Origin: Anaerolineales bacterium
Lineage (GTDB): Bacteria; Chloroflexota; Anaerolineae; Anaerolineales; UBA11579
Reading direction: 5' to 3'
Assembly: GCA_026129305.1 (NCBI GenBank)
Contig: JAHCII010000019.1
Location: 1 to 34,188 of the forward strand
Length of the DNA: 34,188 nucleotides
Positions 9,424 to 16,676 of this stretch are shown here, piece by piece. A program made the position numbers and the translations under genes. The notes under the pieces are model-generated. The model saw nothing but the letters and a program-made list of their open reading frames with translations, was not told where the DNA came from and did not search any database. Each line of letters begins with the position of its first letter. Position 1 is the first letter of the stretch.

Positions 9424-10617
9424 GTGAACAACCCTCAAGCTCAGTTGATCCTCAAACCCGGCCGGGAGCGCTCGTTGCAACGCCGCCATCCCTGGATTTT
9501 CTCTGGCGCGGTGGCAGAACTGCGCGGCAATCCGCAGCCGGGAGCGACCGTGCAGGTGTGCGCAGCGTCCGGTGAATTCCTGGCCTGGGCTGCTTACAGC
9601 CCGCAATCGCAGATCCAGGCCCGCGTGTGGTCCTGGCGGGAGGACGAAGCCATTGACCGTAATTTTCTGCGCCGTCGCTTGCAGCGGGCGCTGGATGCCC
9701 GCCGCGGGCTGAAGGCCCACAGCGACAGCTGGCGTTTGGTGCACGCTGAGTCTGACGGGCTGCCCGGCCTGGTGGTGGACCGCTACGGCCCGGTGTTGGT
9801 GCTGCAGTGCCTCAGCTGGGGCGCAGAAGCCTGGCGAGATGAGATCGTGGCTTTGCTGGCCAAGATGACCCAGCCAACGGCGATCTACGAACGCTCCGAT
9901 GTGGATGTGCGCCGGCTGGAAGGCTTGGCCGAGCGCAGCGGCCTGCTGTGGGGAGAGCTGCCGGCAGAGACACTCAGCATCGAGGAGCATGGGCTGCGCT
10001 TCGCGGTGCAGCTGGCCAGCGGGCACAAGACCGGCTTCTATCTGGACCAGCGCGCCAACCGGCTGCTGCTGCGTTCGCTGGCTGAGGGCAGGCACGTGCT
10101 GGACTGCTTCGCCTATAGCGGGGGTTTCGCACTCAATGCCCTCAAGGGTGGGGCGGCGAGCGTGACGCTGGTGGAGGAATCCGAGGCGGCGCTGGAATTG
10201 GCCCGCCAGAATCTGGCGGCCAATGGCTTTGCGCCCAAAGCGGCTGATTGGATGCGCGGCGACGTCTTCCAGATATTGCGGCGCTTCCGTGACGAAGGCC
10301 GCCAATTCGACTTGATCGTGCTGGACCCACCCAAATTTGCGCCCACCCGGGCGCAGGCCGAGCGGGCCGCGCGTGGCTACAAGGATATTAATTTGCTGGC
10401 GCTCAAGCTGTTGCGCCCAGGCGGACAACTACTGACTTTCTCGTGCTCCGGCGGCGTGGACGCTGATTTGTTCCAGAAGATCGTGGCCGGCGCGGCCTTG
10501 GATGCTGGGGTCGAGGCGCGCATTCTGCAGCGGCTGGGCGCAGGGCCAGACCATCCGGTGGCGCTCAGCTTTCCTGAGGGGGAGTATTTGAAGGGGCTGC
10601 TAATCGAAGTGGAGTAA
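9424..10617 (+). CDS. Class I rRNA methyltransferase, RlmI-like
   Basis: A 397-residue SAM-dependent methyltransferase of the RlmI (23S rRNA m5C1962) family. An N-terminal PUA-like RNA-binding region (KPGRERSLQRRHPWIFSGAV) is followed by a linker (YERSDVDVRRLEGL) and EHGLRFAVQLASGHKTGFYLDQR. The Rossmann domain has motif I DCFAYSGGFALNAL, the acidic VEES, motif IV LDPPKFAPT and SCSGGVD with the cysteine expected of m5C enzymes. The start is GTG 9424, matching the family N-terminus (NPQAQLILKPGRERS). There is no Shine-Dalgarno and a -10 is 6 nt upstream. It ends before a bidirectional terminator. Confidence 0.9.
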   Translation: MNNPQAQLILKPGRERSLQRRHPWIFSGAVAELRGNPQPGATVQVCAASGEFLAWAAYSPQSQIQARVWSWREDEAIDRNFLRRRLQRALDARRGLKAHSDSWRLVHAESDGLPGLVVDRYGPVLVLQCLSWGAEAWRDEIVALLAKMTQPTAIYERSDVDVRRLEGLAERSGLLWGELPAETLSIEEHGLRFAVQLASGHKTGFYLDQRANRLLLRSLAEGRHVLDCFAYSGGFALNALKGGAASVTLVEESEAALELARQNLAANGFAPKAADWMRGDVFQILRRFRDEGRQFDLIVLDPPKFAPTRAQAERAARGYKDINLLALKLLRPGGQLLTFSCSGGVDADLFQKIVAGAALDAGVEARILQRLGAGPDHPVALSFPEGEYLKGLLIEVE

Positions 10618-10635
10618 CTGCCGGTAAAGCAACAA

Positions 10636-10665
10636 AAAACCGGCAGCGATCTGGCTGCCGGTTTT
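10636..10665. terminator. Bidirectional terminator between RlmI-like gene and ABC operon
   Basis: A 12-bp perfect stem AAAACCGGCAGC (10636-10647) / GCTGCCGGTTTT (10654-10665) has a 6-nt loop. A and T runs on either side let it serve both converging transcripts. Confidence 0.88.
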
Positions 10666-10670
10666 ATTGC

Positions 10671-11459
10671 CTAGGCTGAGGCGCCTGTGTAGTTCTTTAA
10701 GCCGTAAAACCAGATTTTGCGGGAGATGAACGCAAGAAAGACAGTGAAGAAGAAGGTGAACAGCAGCGTCTGTGGGGTCAGACGGCCGGTGAGCGCTTCT
10801 GCCGGTACGGTTACGGCAAAGGCCACCGGGATCAGGTAGGTCAGGCCCAGGCGCAGCCAGTCTGGGTAGATGCCCACCGGCCAGCGCCCGGCTTGGAAGA
10901 TGCTGCCGATCATCTCCATCATCTCCCAAACGCGTACCGACCAGAAGGCCGCCGTGCTGGCGATAAGGATGATGCTGTACAGGATCACCGCTCCCATCAA
11001 CAGGGCCGCGCCAAAGGCCAGCGCCTGCAGCCAGCTGCTTTGCTGGCCGATTTGGGTCAGGGCGATGGCCAGCACCACCACGCCGATGATCACATCCACC
11101 AGGCGCCACAGGGCTAGCTGGCGCACGCTGATCAGCACTTGGGCATCCTCCGGCTTGGTCAAGATGAAGTCCAGGCGGCCTTCACGCACATCCTCCATGA
11201 AGGCCCAGATGTTGGGAAAGATCAGCGCCCCGACAAGGCCGGACATCAAGAAGAACACTCCGTAGATGGCGAGCAGTTCCGCGTGGGTCCAGCCACCCAG
11301 GGTTTGGGTATAGCTGAAGACCACGTTCATCACGATCAGACCGGTCGTCAGGGTTAGGGCCGATTGGAAGACCTGGATAAAGAAGTTGGCCCGGTACTGC
11401 ATCTCGTTGAGGATGCTGATGCGAGAGAACAGACCGAAGAGTTGAAAACCACGTAGCAT
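10671..11459 (-). CDS. ABC-2 family transporter permease (DUF990-like), second subunit
   Basis: A 262-residue integral membrane protein with about six hydrophobic segments (for example ALTLTTGLIVMNVVF, LLAIYGVFFLMSGLVGALI, ALLMGAVILYSIILIASTAAF). It contains FMEDVREGRLDFILTKPEDAQVLIS, a cytoplasmic element typical of the PF06182 ABC-2 permeases. The start is MLRGFQLFGLF at 11459, two bases after the stop of the first permease. The same frame stays open further upstream, but that part overlaps the first permease and is Arg/Gly/Pro-rich noise. It forms an exporter with the genes at 11462 and 12307. Confidence 0.88.
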   Translation of the reverse strand: MLRGFQLFGLFSRISILNEMQYRANFFIQVFQSALTLTTGLIVMNVVFSYTQTLGGWTHAELLAIYGVFFLMSGLVGALIFPNIWAFMEDVREGRLDFILTKPEDAQVLISVRQLALWRLVDVIIGVVVLAIALTQIGQQSSWLQALAFGAALLMGAVILYSIILIASTAAFWSVRVWEMMEMIGSIFQAGRWPVGIYPDWLRLGLTYLIPVAFAVTVPAEALTGRLTPQTLLFTFFFTVFLAFISRKIWFYGLKNYTGASA

Positions 11460-11461
11460 GT

Positions 11462-12310
11462 TTAGCTCCCGACCGCAGTAAAGTGCTTGATGGCCTGCTT
11501 CCAGACCAACATGATGAACAGATAGCCGCCCGTGATCCAGGCCAGCTGGGCCAGCAAGCCCCAACCCAGGGCTTGGGGATCCACGCGGCCCAGCAAGACC
11601 TCGATAGGGAAGTAGAAGGTCCATTGGAAAGGCATGAAGTTGGCCACAGTTTGGGCCCAGGCGGGCATCACGCTCAGTGGGACCAGGCGTCCGGAGAAGA
11701 GCAGCTCCAGCACAAAGTAGAGCTCGAAGATGGCGTCCACGCGCTCGGTCCAGAAGCAGACCAGGCCCAGCACCCACATGAACAAGAAGCGCACGAAGAA
11801 AGCCAGCATCAGCGCCACCGGGAAAACCAGGATCTGCCACAGCTCGGGGTTGACCTCGGGCCGGAAGAGCAGCCAGAGCAGGATGCCCATCGGCAGCCAG
11901 TAGATCACCTGGGGGATCTTGTAGCCCAGGTAATAGCCGATGTCGACCTGTAGCGGGTGCACGGGTCGCAGCAGCTCGGCCGCCAGGCGGCCTTCTTTGA
12001 TGCGCCAGTGGAAGCTGTGCGGCCCCATCGAGAGGTTGAACTGGCGCACCAGAGTCCAGATGATGTAATAGCCAGCGAACTGAGCGGTGGTGTATCCGCC
12101 CACCGAGCCGCCTTGCGCCTCCGAGACGGTAGTCCACACCACCAAGTAGATGACCGGCTCGATGAGGATGTGCACCATGAACATCATATTGGCCAGCCGG
12201 TATTGCAGCTGTTCAATGATGGCCTGGCGTCCGGCGACCATGTACATCTTGATGCGGTCGCTTAGGGTAGCGGCAGGCAGTTCCTGCACGGGCTGTGTGG
12301 CTGCGCTCAT
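11462..12310 (-). CDS. ABC-2 family transporter permease (DUF990-like), first subunit
   Basis: A 282-residue membrane protein with six predicted spans. A cytoplasmic N-terminus (to about residue 30) is followed by MMFMVHILIEPVIYLVVW and the conserved segment FHWRIKEGRLAAELLRPVHPLQVD, equivalent to the DVREGRLDFILTKPED element of its partner. The ATG at 12310 overlaps the TGA of the ATPase gene by ATGA, indicating translational coupling. It is the heterodimer partner of the 10671-11459 permease. Confidence 0.88.
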   Translation of the reverse strand: MSAATQPVQELPAATLSDRIKMYMVAGRQAIIEQLQYRLANMMFMVHILIEPVIYLVVWTTVSEAQGGSVGGYTTAQFAGYYIIWTLVRQFNLSMGPHSFHWRIKEGRLAAELLRPVHPLQVDIGYYLGYKIPQVIYWLPMGILLWLLFRPEVNPELWQILVFPVALMLAFFVRFLFMWVLGLVCFWTERVDAIFELYFVLELLFSGRLVPLSVMPAWAQTVANFMPFQWTFYFPIEVLLGRVDPQALGWGLLAQLAWITGGYLFIMLVWKQAIKHFTAVGS

Positions 12311-13305
12311 TGGGCGATCTCATCCGGCGTGGCGAAGACGGTTTCGATGATCTCTTCGATCGGCGGGTCTTCCACGGTCAGGTCGGTCACCGGCAGATCA
12401 GCCAGCAAGCGGGCGGTAACCTGCGGGGCCTCGGCCTTGCTGACCCGCAGGGTGGTGCGGTTGGGCTCGGCTTTGAGCACATTGCCGTATTGGGCCATGT
12501 CCGGCGCTTTGCCGTTCATGTCGCTGGTGCTGACCACCAGCGTCTTCATGGCGGAGAAGCGACCTACCAGGCCGGCCAGGTCGCCATCATAGAGGATGGT
12601 GCCGTGGTGGATGACGATGACGCGCTTGCACAGGGCTTGCACATCAGCCATGTAGTGGCTGGTGAGCAGCACGGTGGCCTTGTGCTTATGGTTGTATTCC
12701 TGGATGAAGGTGCGCATGCGGCGCTGCATGGTGACGTCCACACCGATGGTGGGTTCGTCCAGGAAGAGCACCTGCGGCTGGTGCAGCAGCGCGCCGACCA
12801 TCTCAGCCTTCATGCGCTCACCCAGCGAAAGGTTGCGCACCGGCTTGTTGACCAGGCCCTGCAGCTGCATCAAAGCAATCATCTCGTCGCGGATCTTGGT
12901 GAACTGCTCCTGCGGGATGCCGTAGATGGCCCGATAGAGGTCGTAGGAGTCGATGGCTGGGATATCCCAGTTGAGCTGGCTGCGCTGGCCCATCACCAGC
13001 GTGATGCGCTGCAGCAGCTCGCGCTGGCGCTTTTCCGGCAGGTGGCCCAGCACGCTGAGCTCGCCGCTAGTGGGGTAGAGCAAGCCGGACAACATCTTGA
13101 GCGTGGTGGTTTTGCCGGCGCCATTGGGGCCAAGAAAGCCGACGATTTCACCGGGCTCAATGTCGAAAGTGATGCCGTCTACAGCGCGCACTTCCTTGTG
13201 CTTGCGCTGCAGCAAGCTGACCACGGCTGCCTTCAGGCCCGCTTCGCGCTCGGGCACACGGTAGACCTTGGTCAGATCTTTGACATGAATGCCATTTGTG
13301 GACAA
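12307..13305 (-). CDS. ABC transporter ATP-binding protein (NatA/DUF990-associated type)
   Basis: A 332-residue nucleotide-binding subunit. Walker A is GPNGAGKTT (59-67), the Q-loop region is MGQRSQLNWDIPAIDSYDLY, the signature is LSLGE, Walker B is VLFLDEP followed by TIGVD, and the switch His is in TSHYMAD. A C-terminal domain of about 100 residues follows. The start is TTG 13305, set by GGAGG four bases upstream. With the two permeases it forms a complete exporter. The substrate is not evident; DUF990-type systems are poorly characterised. Two promoters lie upstream: one immediate (13359-13387) and one distal that drives a leader peptide and attenuator-like terminator (13449-13632). Confidence 0.93.
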   Translation of the reverse strand: MSTNGIHVKDLTKVYRVPEREAGLKAAVVSLLQRKHKEVRAVDGITFDIEPGEIVGFLGPNGAGKTTTLKMLSGLLYPTSGELSVLGHLPEKRQRELLQRITLVMGQRSQLNWDIPAIDSYDLYRAIYGIPQEQFTKIRDEMIALMQLQGLVNKPVRNLSLGERMKAEMVGALLHQPQVLFLDEPTIGVDVTMQRRMRTFIQEYNHKHKATVLLTSHYMADVQALCKRVIVIHHGTILYDGDLAGLVGRFSAMKTLVVSTSDMNGKAPDMAQYGNVLKAEPNRTTLRVSKAEAPQVTARLLADLPVTDLTVEDPPIEEIIETVFATPDEIAQ

Positions 13306-13358
13306 GATTCCTCCAAAAGATTTTAGAAAAGGCGAAAACTTACTGATTTCTTTGCAAG

Positions 13359-13387
13359 ATAATAGTGCATCTTGTTAGAAAAGTCAA
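13359..13387 (-). promoter_or_regulatory. Proximal promoter of the ABC exporter operon
   Basis: On the minus strand TTGACT (13387-13382) and TATTAT (13364-13359) are separated by 17 bp. The start would be near 13352, about 47 nt before the TTG codon. An inverted repeat CAAGAT-8-ATCTTG (13355-13374) overlaps the -10, and another, TTGTT-9-AACAA, covers the spacer and -35, so repression by a dimeric regulator is possible. Confidence 0.75.
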
Positions 13388-13389
13388 CA

Positions 13390-13407
13390 AAATAATTGAA
13401 ATTATTT
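13390..13407. repeat. AT-rich inverted repeat upstream of the ABC promoter
   Basis: AAATAATT-GA-AATTATTT is a perfect 8-bp inverted repeat. It sits 2 bp upstream of the -35 of the proximal ABC promoter, where an operator or an UP-like element would be. The local AT content contrasts sharply with the surroundings. Confidence 0.6.
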
Positions 13408-13448
13408 ATATCTGACATCAATTTTCTCCATAGATGCCATGCGGGCAT

Positions 13449-13480
13449 AAAAAAACCGCAGGAGAGCCTCCTGCGGTTTT
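13449..13480 (-). terminator. Intrinsic terminator/attenuator between leader peptide and ABC operon
   Basis: Read on the minus strand, a 13-bp perfect stem (13480-13468 with 13464-13452) with loop GCT is followed by seven T. It begins 24 nt after the leader peptide stop. Its 5' arm contains AGGAGG, which with the loop bases gives AGGAGGCT. That octamer is identical to the leader peptide ribosome binding site and complementary to AGCCTCCT inside the leader peptide gene, so the terminator can be displaced by an alternative hairpin. Confidence 0.85.
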
Positions 13481-13504
13481 GGGGATTCGCGGATTGAACC
13501 GGCG

Positions 13505-13555
13505 TCAGTACGCCGCTTCAGGAGGCTGAGTAGTGCTGCATCGGATTGTGTTCAT
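13505..13555 (-). CDS. 16-residue leader peptide upstream of the ABC exporter
   Basis: The peptide MNTIRCSTTQPPEAAY is encoded from an ATG at 13555 with AAAGGAGG six bases upstream (good Shine-Dalgarno). It lies between a near-consensus promoter (13604-13632) and an intrinsic terminator (13449-13480). The codons CAG CCT CCT (Gln-Pro-Pro) contain the octamer AGCCTCCT, complementary both to the gene's own ribosome binding site and to the 5' arm of the terminator. Pro-Pro-Glu is a known EF-P-dependent slow-translation motif. The likely role is sensing of translation to set read-through into the ABC operon. That function is inference; the promoter, Shine-Dalgarno, reading frame and terminator are seen directly. 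Confidence 0.6.
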   Translation of the reverse strand: MNTIRCSTTQPPEAAY

Positions 13556-13603
13556 CTTAGCCTCCTTTACCTTGAAGTCGTTCATCAAACGAACGCTTGG
13601 TCT

Positions 13604-13632
13604 ATGATACGCTCAAGCCGAAAATTTGTCAA
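13604..13632 (-). promoter_or_regulatory. Distal promoter driving the leader peptide/attenuator
   Basis: On the minus strand TTGACA (13632-13627) and TATCAT (13609-13604) have a 17-bp spacer, with a start near 13597. It abuts the stop codon of the lipoprotein gene. A small hairpin CGTTC-7-GAACG (13579-13595) would form at the very 5' end of the transcript. Confidence 0.8.
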
Positions 13633-14571
13633 CTACGGCAGCGGATTGGCCGGGTACGTGCCCTCTGGCGCGTACCAGTCTTGCGGATTAACCTCGGTAA
13701 CAAAGTCGCCGGCATTGACCAGCACCGGAATGTAATAGTGGTTGGGGCAATCCACCGAGAGACCGCAGGGTACCGCGTTGGTGTAGCCAGCCGCATAGTC
13801 TTCCCCGGCCAGGTAAGCCACCACATAGTAGGTGCTGGGCGGCAGGTTGCTGATCTCGTAATAACTGGTGCCCTGGCTGGTGGTGATGTAGTAGAAGTAG
13901 TCGTTGTTCATATCGAACGCGATCACATTCAGTGCAGGGATGAAGGAGCTGGGGTAGCTGAGGTAACCCGAAATGGTGCCGGTGTTTGGCGAACTCTGGC
14001 CACTGCCGCTACCGGTGGTGCCCATGCCCTGGCTGCCGCTGTTTTGGCCTTCTGTCGGGTTGAAGTAGTTGCCGTCTGGCCCGGGGATGTCGCCGGGTTC
14101 GGTGTACCAATCGCAGATGTCGATCCCGCTGACCGTGCCGCCTGCAGGCACGTGGAACTGAACGAGATCATGGTCCGTGCAGTCGGCGGTCAGGCCGCAG
14201 GCCACGGCTTTGGTATAGGCGCCGCCAAAACTGAGGTCGGGCAGCCAGGCGTAAGCCAGATAAGTACCCTCCGCCACTTCAATGGAGTAGTCCTGTTGGT
14301 TCTGGCCGATGGAGAAGCTGAGCGGCGTCTCCAGTGTACCCACTTTGGTGAGGTAGATGTTCATGGGTGGGATGCCAGAGCTGGGAAAGCAGACCGCGCC
14401 CTCGATTTTTCCGGGGCCACTAGGGACTTCGGTCGGTTGGGGGGCATCCAGGGTTTGCTGCGCCTGTAGAGTGCTGGCGACCATAGCCGCAATCTCATCG
14501 GCGTCCACTTGAGGCGCGCAGGCGGTTAATAGCAAGAGGCCACAGGCAATAAAAAGAACAAGTCGTTTCAT
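13633..14571 (-). CDS. Lipoprotein with two tandem beta-rich repeats
   Basis: A 312-residue secreted lipoprotein. The N-terminal signal peptide ends in the lipobox LLTAC (Cys18), so it should be lipid-anchored outside the membrane. Two copies of a unit of about 95 residues follow. Copy one begins GKIEGAVCFPSSGIPPMNIY and contains YTKAVACGLTADCTDH. Copy two begins GTISGYLSYPSSFIPALNVI and contains YTNAVPCGLSVDCPNH. Each copy ends near a DWY motif. A Gly/Ser/Thr-rich linker separates them. The paired cysteines (AVxCGL...DC) probably form a disulfide in each unit. The fold looks like a carboxypeptidase-regulatory or prealbumin-like beta sandwich. The function is unknown. Confidence 0.82.
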   Translation of the reverse strand: MKRLVLFIACGLLLLTACAPQVDADEIAAMVASTLQAQQTLDAPQPTEVPSGPGKIEGAVCFPSSGIPPMNIYLTKVGTLETPLSFSIGQNQQDYSIEVAEGTYLAYAWLPDLSFGGAYTKAVACGLTADCTDHDLVQFHVPAGGTVSGIDICDWYTEPGDIPGPDGNYFNPTEGQNSGSQGMGTTGSGSGQSSPNTGTISGYLSYPSSFIPALNVIAFDMNNDYFYYITTSQGTSYYEISNLPPSTYYVVAYLAGEDYAAGYTNAVPCGLSVDCPNHYYIPVLVNAGDFVTEVNPQDWYAPEGTYPANPLP

Positions 14572-14619
14572 TTTTTGTTTCCCTGTAATAAAGATTCCGC
14601 TGAGCGAGCGGTTGGCGAG

Positions 14620-14625
14620 ATTATA
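14620..14625 (-). promoter_or_regulatory. -10 box of the lipoprotein gene
   Basis: The minus strand reads TATAAT (consensus) preceded by TGCG, about 48 nt before the ATG. A weak Shine-Dalgarno (CAGGGA) lies 8 nt before the start. No good -35. Confidence 0.45.
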
Positions 14626-14671
14626 CGCAAATTCAACAGCTACGCTAGATTTTATAAAGGGAAATGTCGGT

Positions 14672-14700
14672 AAATAAAATAGCCGCTGGGCAGCGGCTAT
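14672..14700 (-). terminator. Terminator of ssrA
   Basis: A 10-bp perfect stem (core ATAGCCGCTG/CAGCGGCTAT) occupies 14679-14700. On the minus strand it is followed by TTTATTT and lies 2 nt past the mature 3' end of tmRNA. Confidence 0.85.
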
Positions 14701-14702
14701 TA

Positions 14703-15086
14703 GGTGGAGATGGCGGGAATCGAACCCGCGTCCGACTGATTAGGTTTGCACACGTCTACGAGCGTAGTCGGTTGTGTTTGTCACCGCGTGACCCACAAAC
14801 GACAAGGGGGTTCACGCGGCCACCCGTTAGGTCTTTCGCGCCGGTAACGGGGTCGGGCGCGGCACTCCGGCATTGTCTCGCCTGCTCCCGCCCAGCCGGA
14901 GGGAGGGCGGGGCAGACGCGGCTCTCGAGGAGCCGGACAGTTCTTAGCTAACCGGTGTTACGCGGCGAGCGGCAGAGCTGCGTAGTCAGTGCTTTTGGCA
15001 CTTAAAGTTTGCGCTGAGTTAACGAGGTCGGCGCCTCTCGGCTCGCAATGTGCAACCAGCCTCAACCGTCGAAGCCAGTCATCCCC
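14703..15086 (-). ncRNA. ssrA: Transfer-messenger RNA (tmRNA)
   Basis: This is a one-piece tmRNA of about 384 nt. The 5' end GGGGATGACTGGCTTCGACG is diagnostic. The 3' end GGGTTCGATTCCCGCCATC plus TCCACC forms the T arm and an acceptor stem GGGGATG/CATCTCC. Only CC of the terminal CCA is encoded (next base T), so the final A must be added. The tag reading frame ends ...STDYAALPLAA-stop (GCC GCG TAA), with a likely resume codon GCC giving AKSTDYAALPLAA. Resumption further upstream at GCG cannot be excluded. tmRNA with SmpB rescues stalled ribosomes and tags their products for proteolysis. An extended -10 (TGATATAAT, 15106-15098) precedes it. Confidence 0.96.
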
Positions 15087-15097
15087 ATGCAAAAGTG

Positions 15098-15106
15098 ATT
15101 ATATCA
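15098..15106 (-). promoter_or_regulatory. Extended -10 promoter of ssrA
   Basis: The minus strand reads TGATATAAT, a perfect TGnTATAAT, 11 nt before the mature 5' end. That leaves a short 5' leader for RNase P removal. Confidence 0.7.
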
Positions 15107-15214
15107 TTCGCGCCTATGCGTTTTGTTAGAGGGTTTCTAAAGTTACAATGTTGAAGCTTGAATTCGTTCTTTTTAGGCTGATGCTGCTCTCCGCCCCTGA
15201 CTAAGGCTTTCTCT

Positions 15215-15727
15215 ATGAATCTGGAAACCTATATCATTCGTTTGACCCACAATGCTGCAGCCATTGCCAATCTGGTGCAGGGCGTGCCAGCGGAGCAGGA
15301 GCGTTGGCGGCCGTCTGCCTCTGACTGGTCTATTCTGGAGGTGGTCAACCACCTTTATGATGAAGAACGTGAAGACTTCCGGCAGCGGTTGGATCTGTTG
15401 CTGCACCAGCCGCAAGCCGACTGGCCGTTGATCGACCCGGCTGGCTGGGTGACCTCACGTCAGTACAGCCAACGTGAGCTGCCCGCTTCTCTGGAGAACT
15501 TTTTGCAAGAACGGGAAAAGTCACTCGAATGGCTGCGCGATCTGTCACAGCCTGACTGGGAATCGGGGCGCATGGCCCCCTGGGGCAGCAAAATGCGCGC
15601 CGGAGACATGTTGGCCGCCTGGCTGGCGCACGATTTTCTGCACATCCGCCAGTTGAATGAGCTGCAGTACGCCTACTGGGCGCGGGCCGCTGATCCCTAC
15701 CAGGTGGGCTATGCTGGTGATTGGTAG
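15215..15727 (+). CDS. DinB-family protein
   Basis: A 170-residue four-helix-bundle protein of the DinB/YfiT superfamily. The three metal-ligand histidines are visible: His46 in EVVNHLYDEE, and His139 and His143 in WLAHDFLHIRQ. The opening SASDWSILEVVNHL is also typical. Members are metal-dependent thiol transferases or stress-induced proteins of mostly unknown reaction. TAAGG lies 8 nt before the ATG. A TACAAT at 15144-15149 could be the -10, leaving a leader of about 60 nt. It converges with the VOC gene, with 11 bp between them. Confidence 0.85.
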   Translation: MNLETYIIRLTHNAAAIANLVQGVPAEQERWRPSASDWSILEVVNHLYDEEREDFRQRLDLLLHQPQADWPLIDPAGWVTSRQYSQRELPASLENFLQEREKSLEWLRDLSQPDWESGRMAPWGSKMRAGDMLAAWLAHDFLHIRQLNELQYAYWARAADPYQVGYAGDW

Positions 15728-15738
15728 CCGCCGTTCGT

Positions 15739-16647
15739 CTAGCTGGGTTCTTTAGGGCCTAGCAATTCCACCTGAATCCCGTCCTGGTCCGGCAGGCTTA
15801 GGCCCGGAGCGCCCTCGCGCTCGATGGGCAGCAGCTCGCGGCCGCTGGCCGCCAGCTGCTGCTGCAAAGCCTGCCAGCCTGTTGCGTCCGGGATGCGGTA
15901 GGCGTAGGACAGCAGGCCGGTGCGGCCGGCTTGGCGTGCCGGCGCGCCGCGGCTGTGCCAGATGTTGGCGCCCAGGTGATGGTGATAGCCGCCGGCGGCC
16001 ATGAACAGCGCGCTGGGCATGGCCATCATCACGTCCAGGCCAAGCACGTCGCCATAGAAGCTTTGCGCCAGGCCTGTGTCCGAGACTTGCAAATGGATGT
16101 GGCCAATATCTGTGCCGGGGTCAATCGTCCCCGCCGCGGCCGCTTCACGGTCAGCTTCCTCCAGCAGTTTGTTCAGGTCGAGCGGCAGGTTGCCCATTTG
16201 GATGCTGTCCTGCAGGCGCGGCCAGTCGGCGCGCGGCCGGTCGCGGTAGATCTCGATGCCGTTGCCTTCCGGGTCGGCGAAGTAGATGGCTTCGCTGACC
16301 TGGTGGTCTGAGGCGCCCTGCAGCGGCCAGCCCGCCGCCACCACACGCAGCAGGGCGGTGGCCAGTGGGCCGCGGCCCGCGAAGCGGAAGGCGGTGTGGT
16401 AGAGGCCCACGCCAAACGAAGAAGAAGGCTGCAGCTCGGCTTGTGGGTTGTGCACCAGGCTCAGCAGGGTGGGGCTGTCGGGTTGGGTCCCCAGCCGGGC
16501 GCGACCGTTGGCCTGCTCCACAACTTGGAAACCCATCAGTTGGCCGTAGAAGCGCAGCATATTGTCCAGGTCGCGCACTTGCAGTTCCACATGGGCGATC
16601 TGGGTAGCGGGGTGGATCTTGAAGGGGTGATTGTTCATGATTGACAT
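15739..16647 (-). CDS. Two-domain VOC dioxygenase (CatE-like ring-cleaving family)
   Basis: A 302-residue protein with two glyoxalase/extradiol-dioxygenase (VOC) modules. Candidate metal ligands in module one are HVEL, LYHTAFR and NGIEIY, with FADPEGNGIEIYRDRP typical of the fold. Module two has GHIHLQV, GGYHHHLGANIW and IQVELLG. The arrangement resembles Bacillus CatE-type catechol-2,3-dioxygenases, which detoxify catechols and quinones. The start is ATG 16647 or ATG 16638; neither has a Shine-Dalgarno. It is divergent from the Cys-rich micropeptide, and a perfect palindrome lies between them, so the ArsR regulator nearby may control it. Confidence 0.82.
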   Translation of the reverse strand: MSIMNNHPFKIHPATQIAHVELQVRDLDNMLRFYGQLMGFQVVEQANGRARLGTQPDSPTLLSLVHNPQAELQPSSSFGVGLYHTAFRFAGRGPLATALLRVVAAGWPLQGASDHQVSEAIYFADPEGNGIEIYRDRPRADWPRLQDSIQMGNLPLDLNKLLEEADREAAAAGTIDPGTDIGHIHLQVSDTGLAQSFYGDVLGLDVMMAMPSALFMAAGGYHHHLGANIWHSRGAPARQAGRTGLLSYAYRIPDATGWQALQQQLAASGRELLPIEREGAPGLSLPDQDGIQVELLGPKEPS

Positions 16648-16676
16648 ATTGACGCTCGTCTATTAGTATCTATTAC

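Noticed and set aside
10671..12137. Single 488-codon open frame on the minus strand
   Set aside because: Only the downstream 262 codons from the ATG at 11459 look like a permease; the upstream part is a low-complexity shadow overlapping the first permease gene in another frame.
14664..14951. 95-codon plus-strand open frame
   Set aside because: It runs antisense through the tmRNA and its terminator; the sequence constraint is explained by ssrA.
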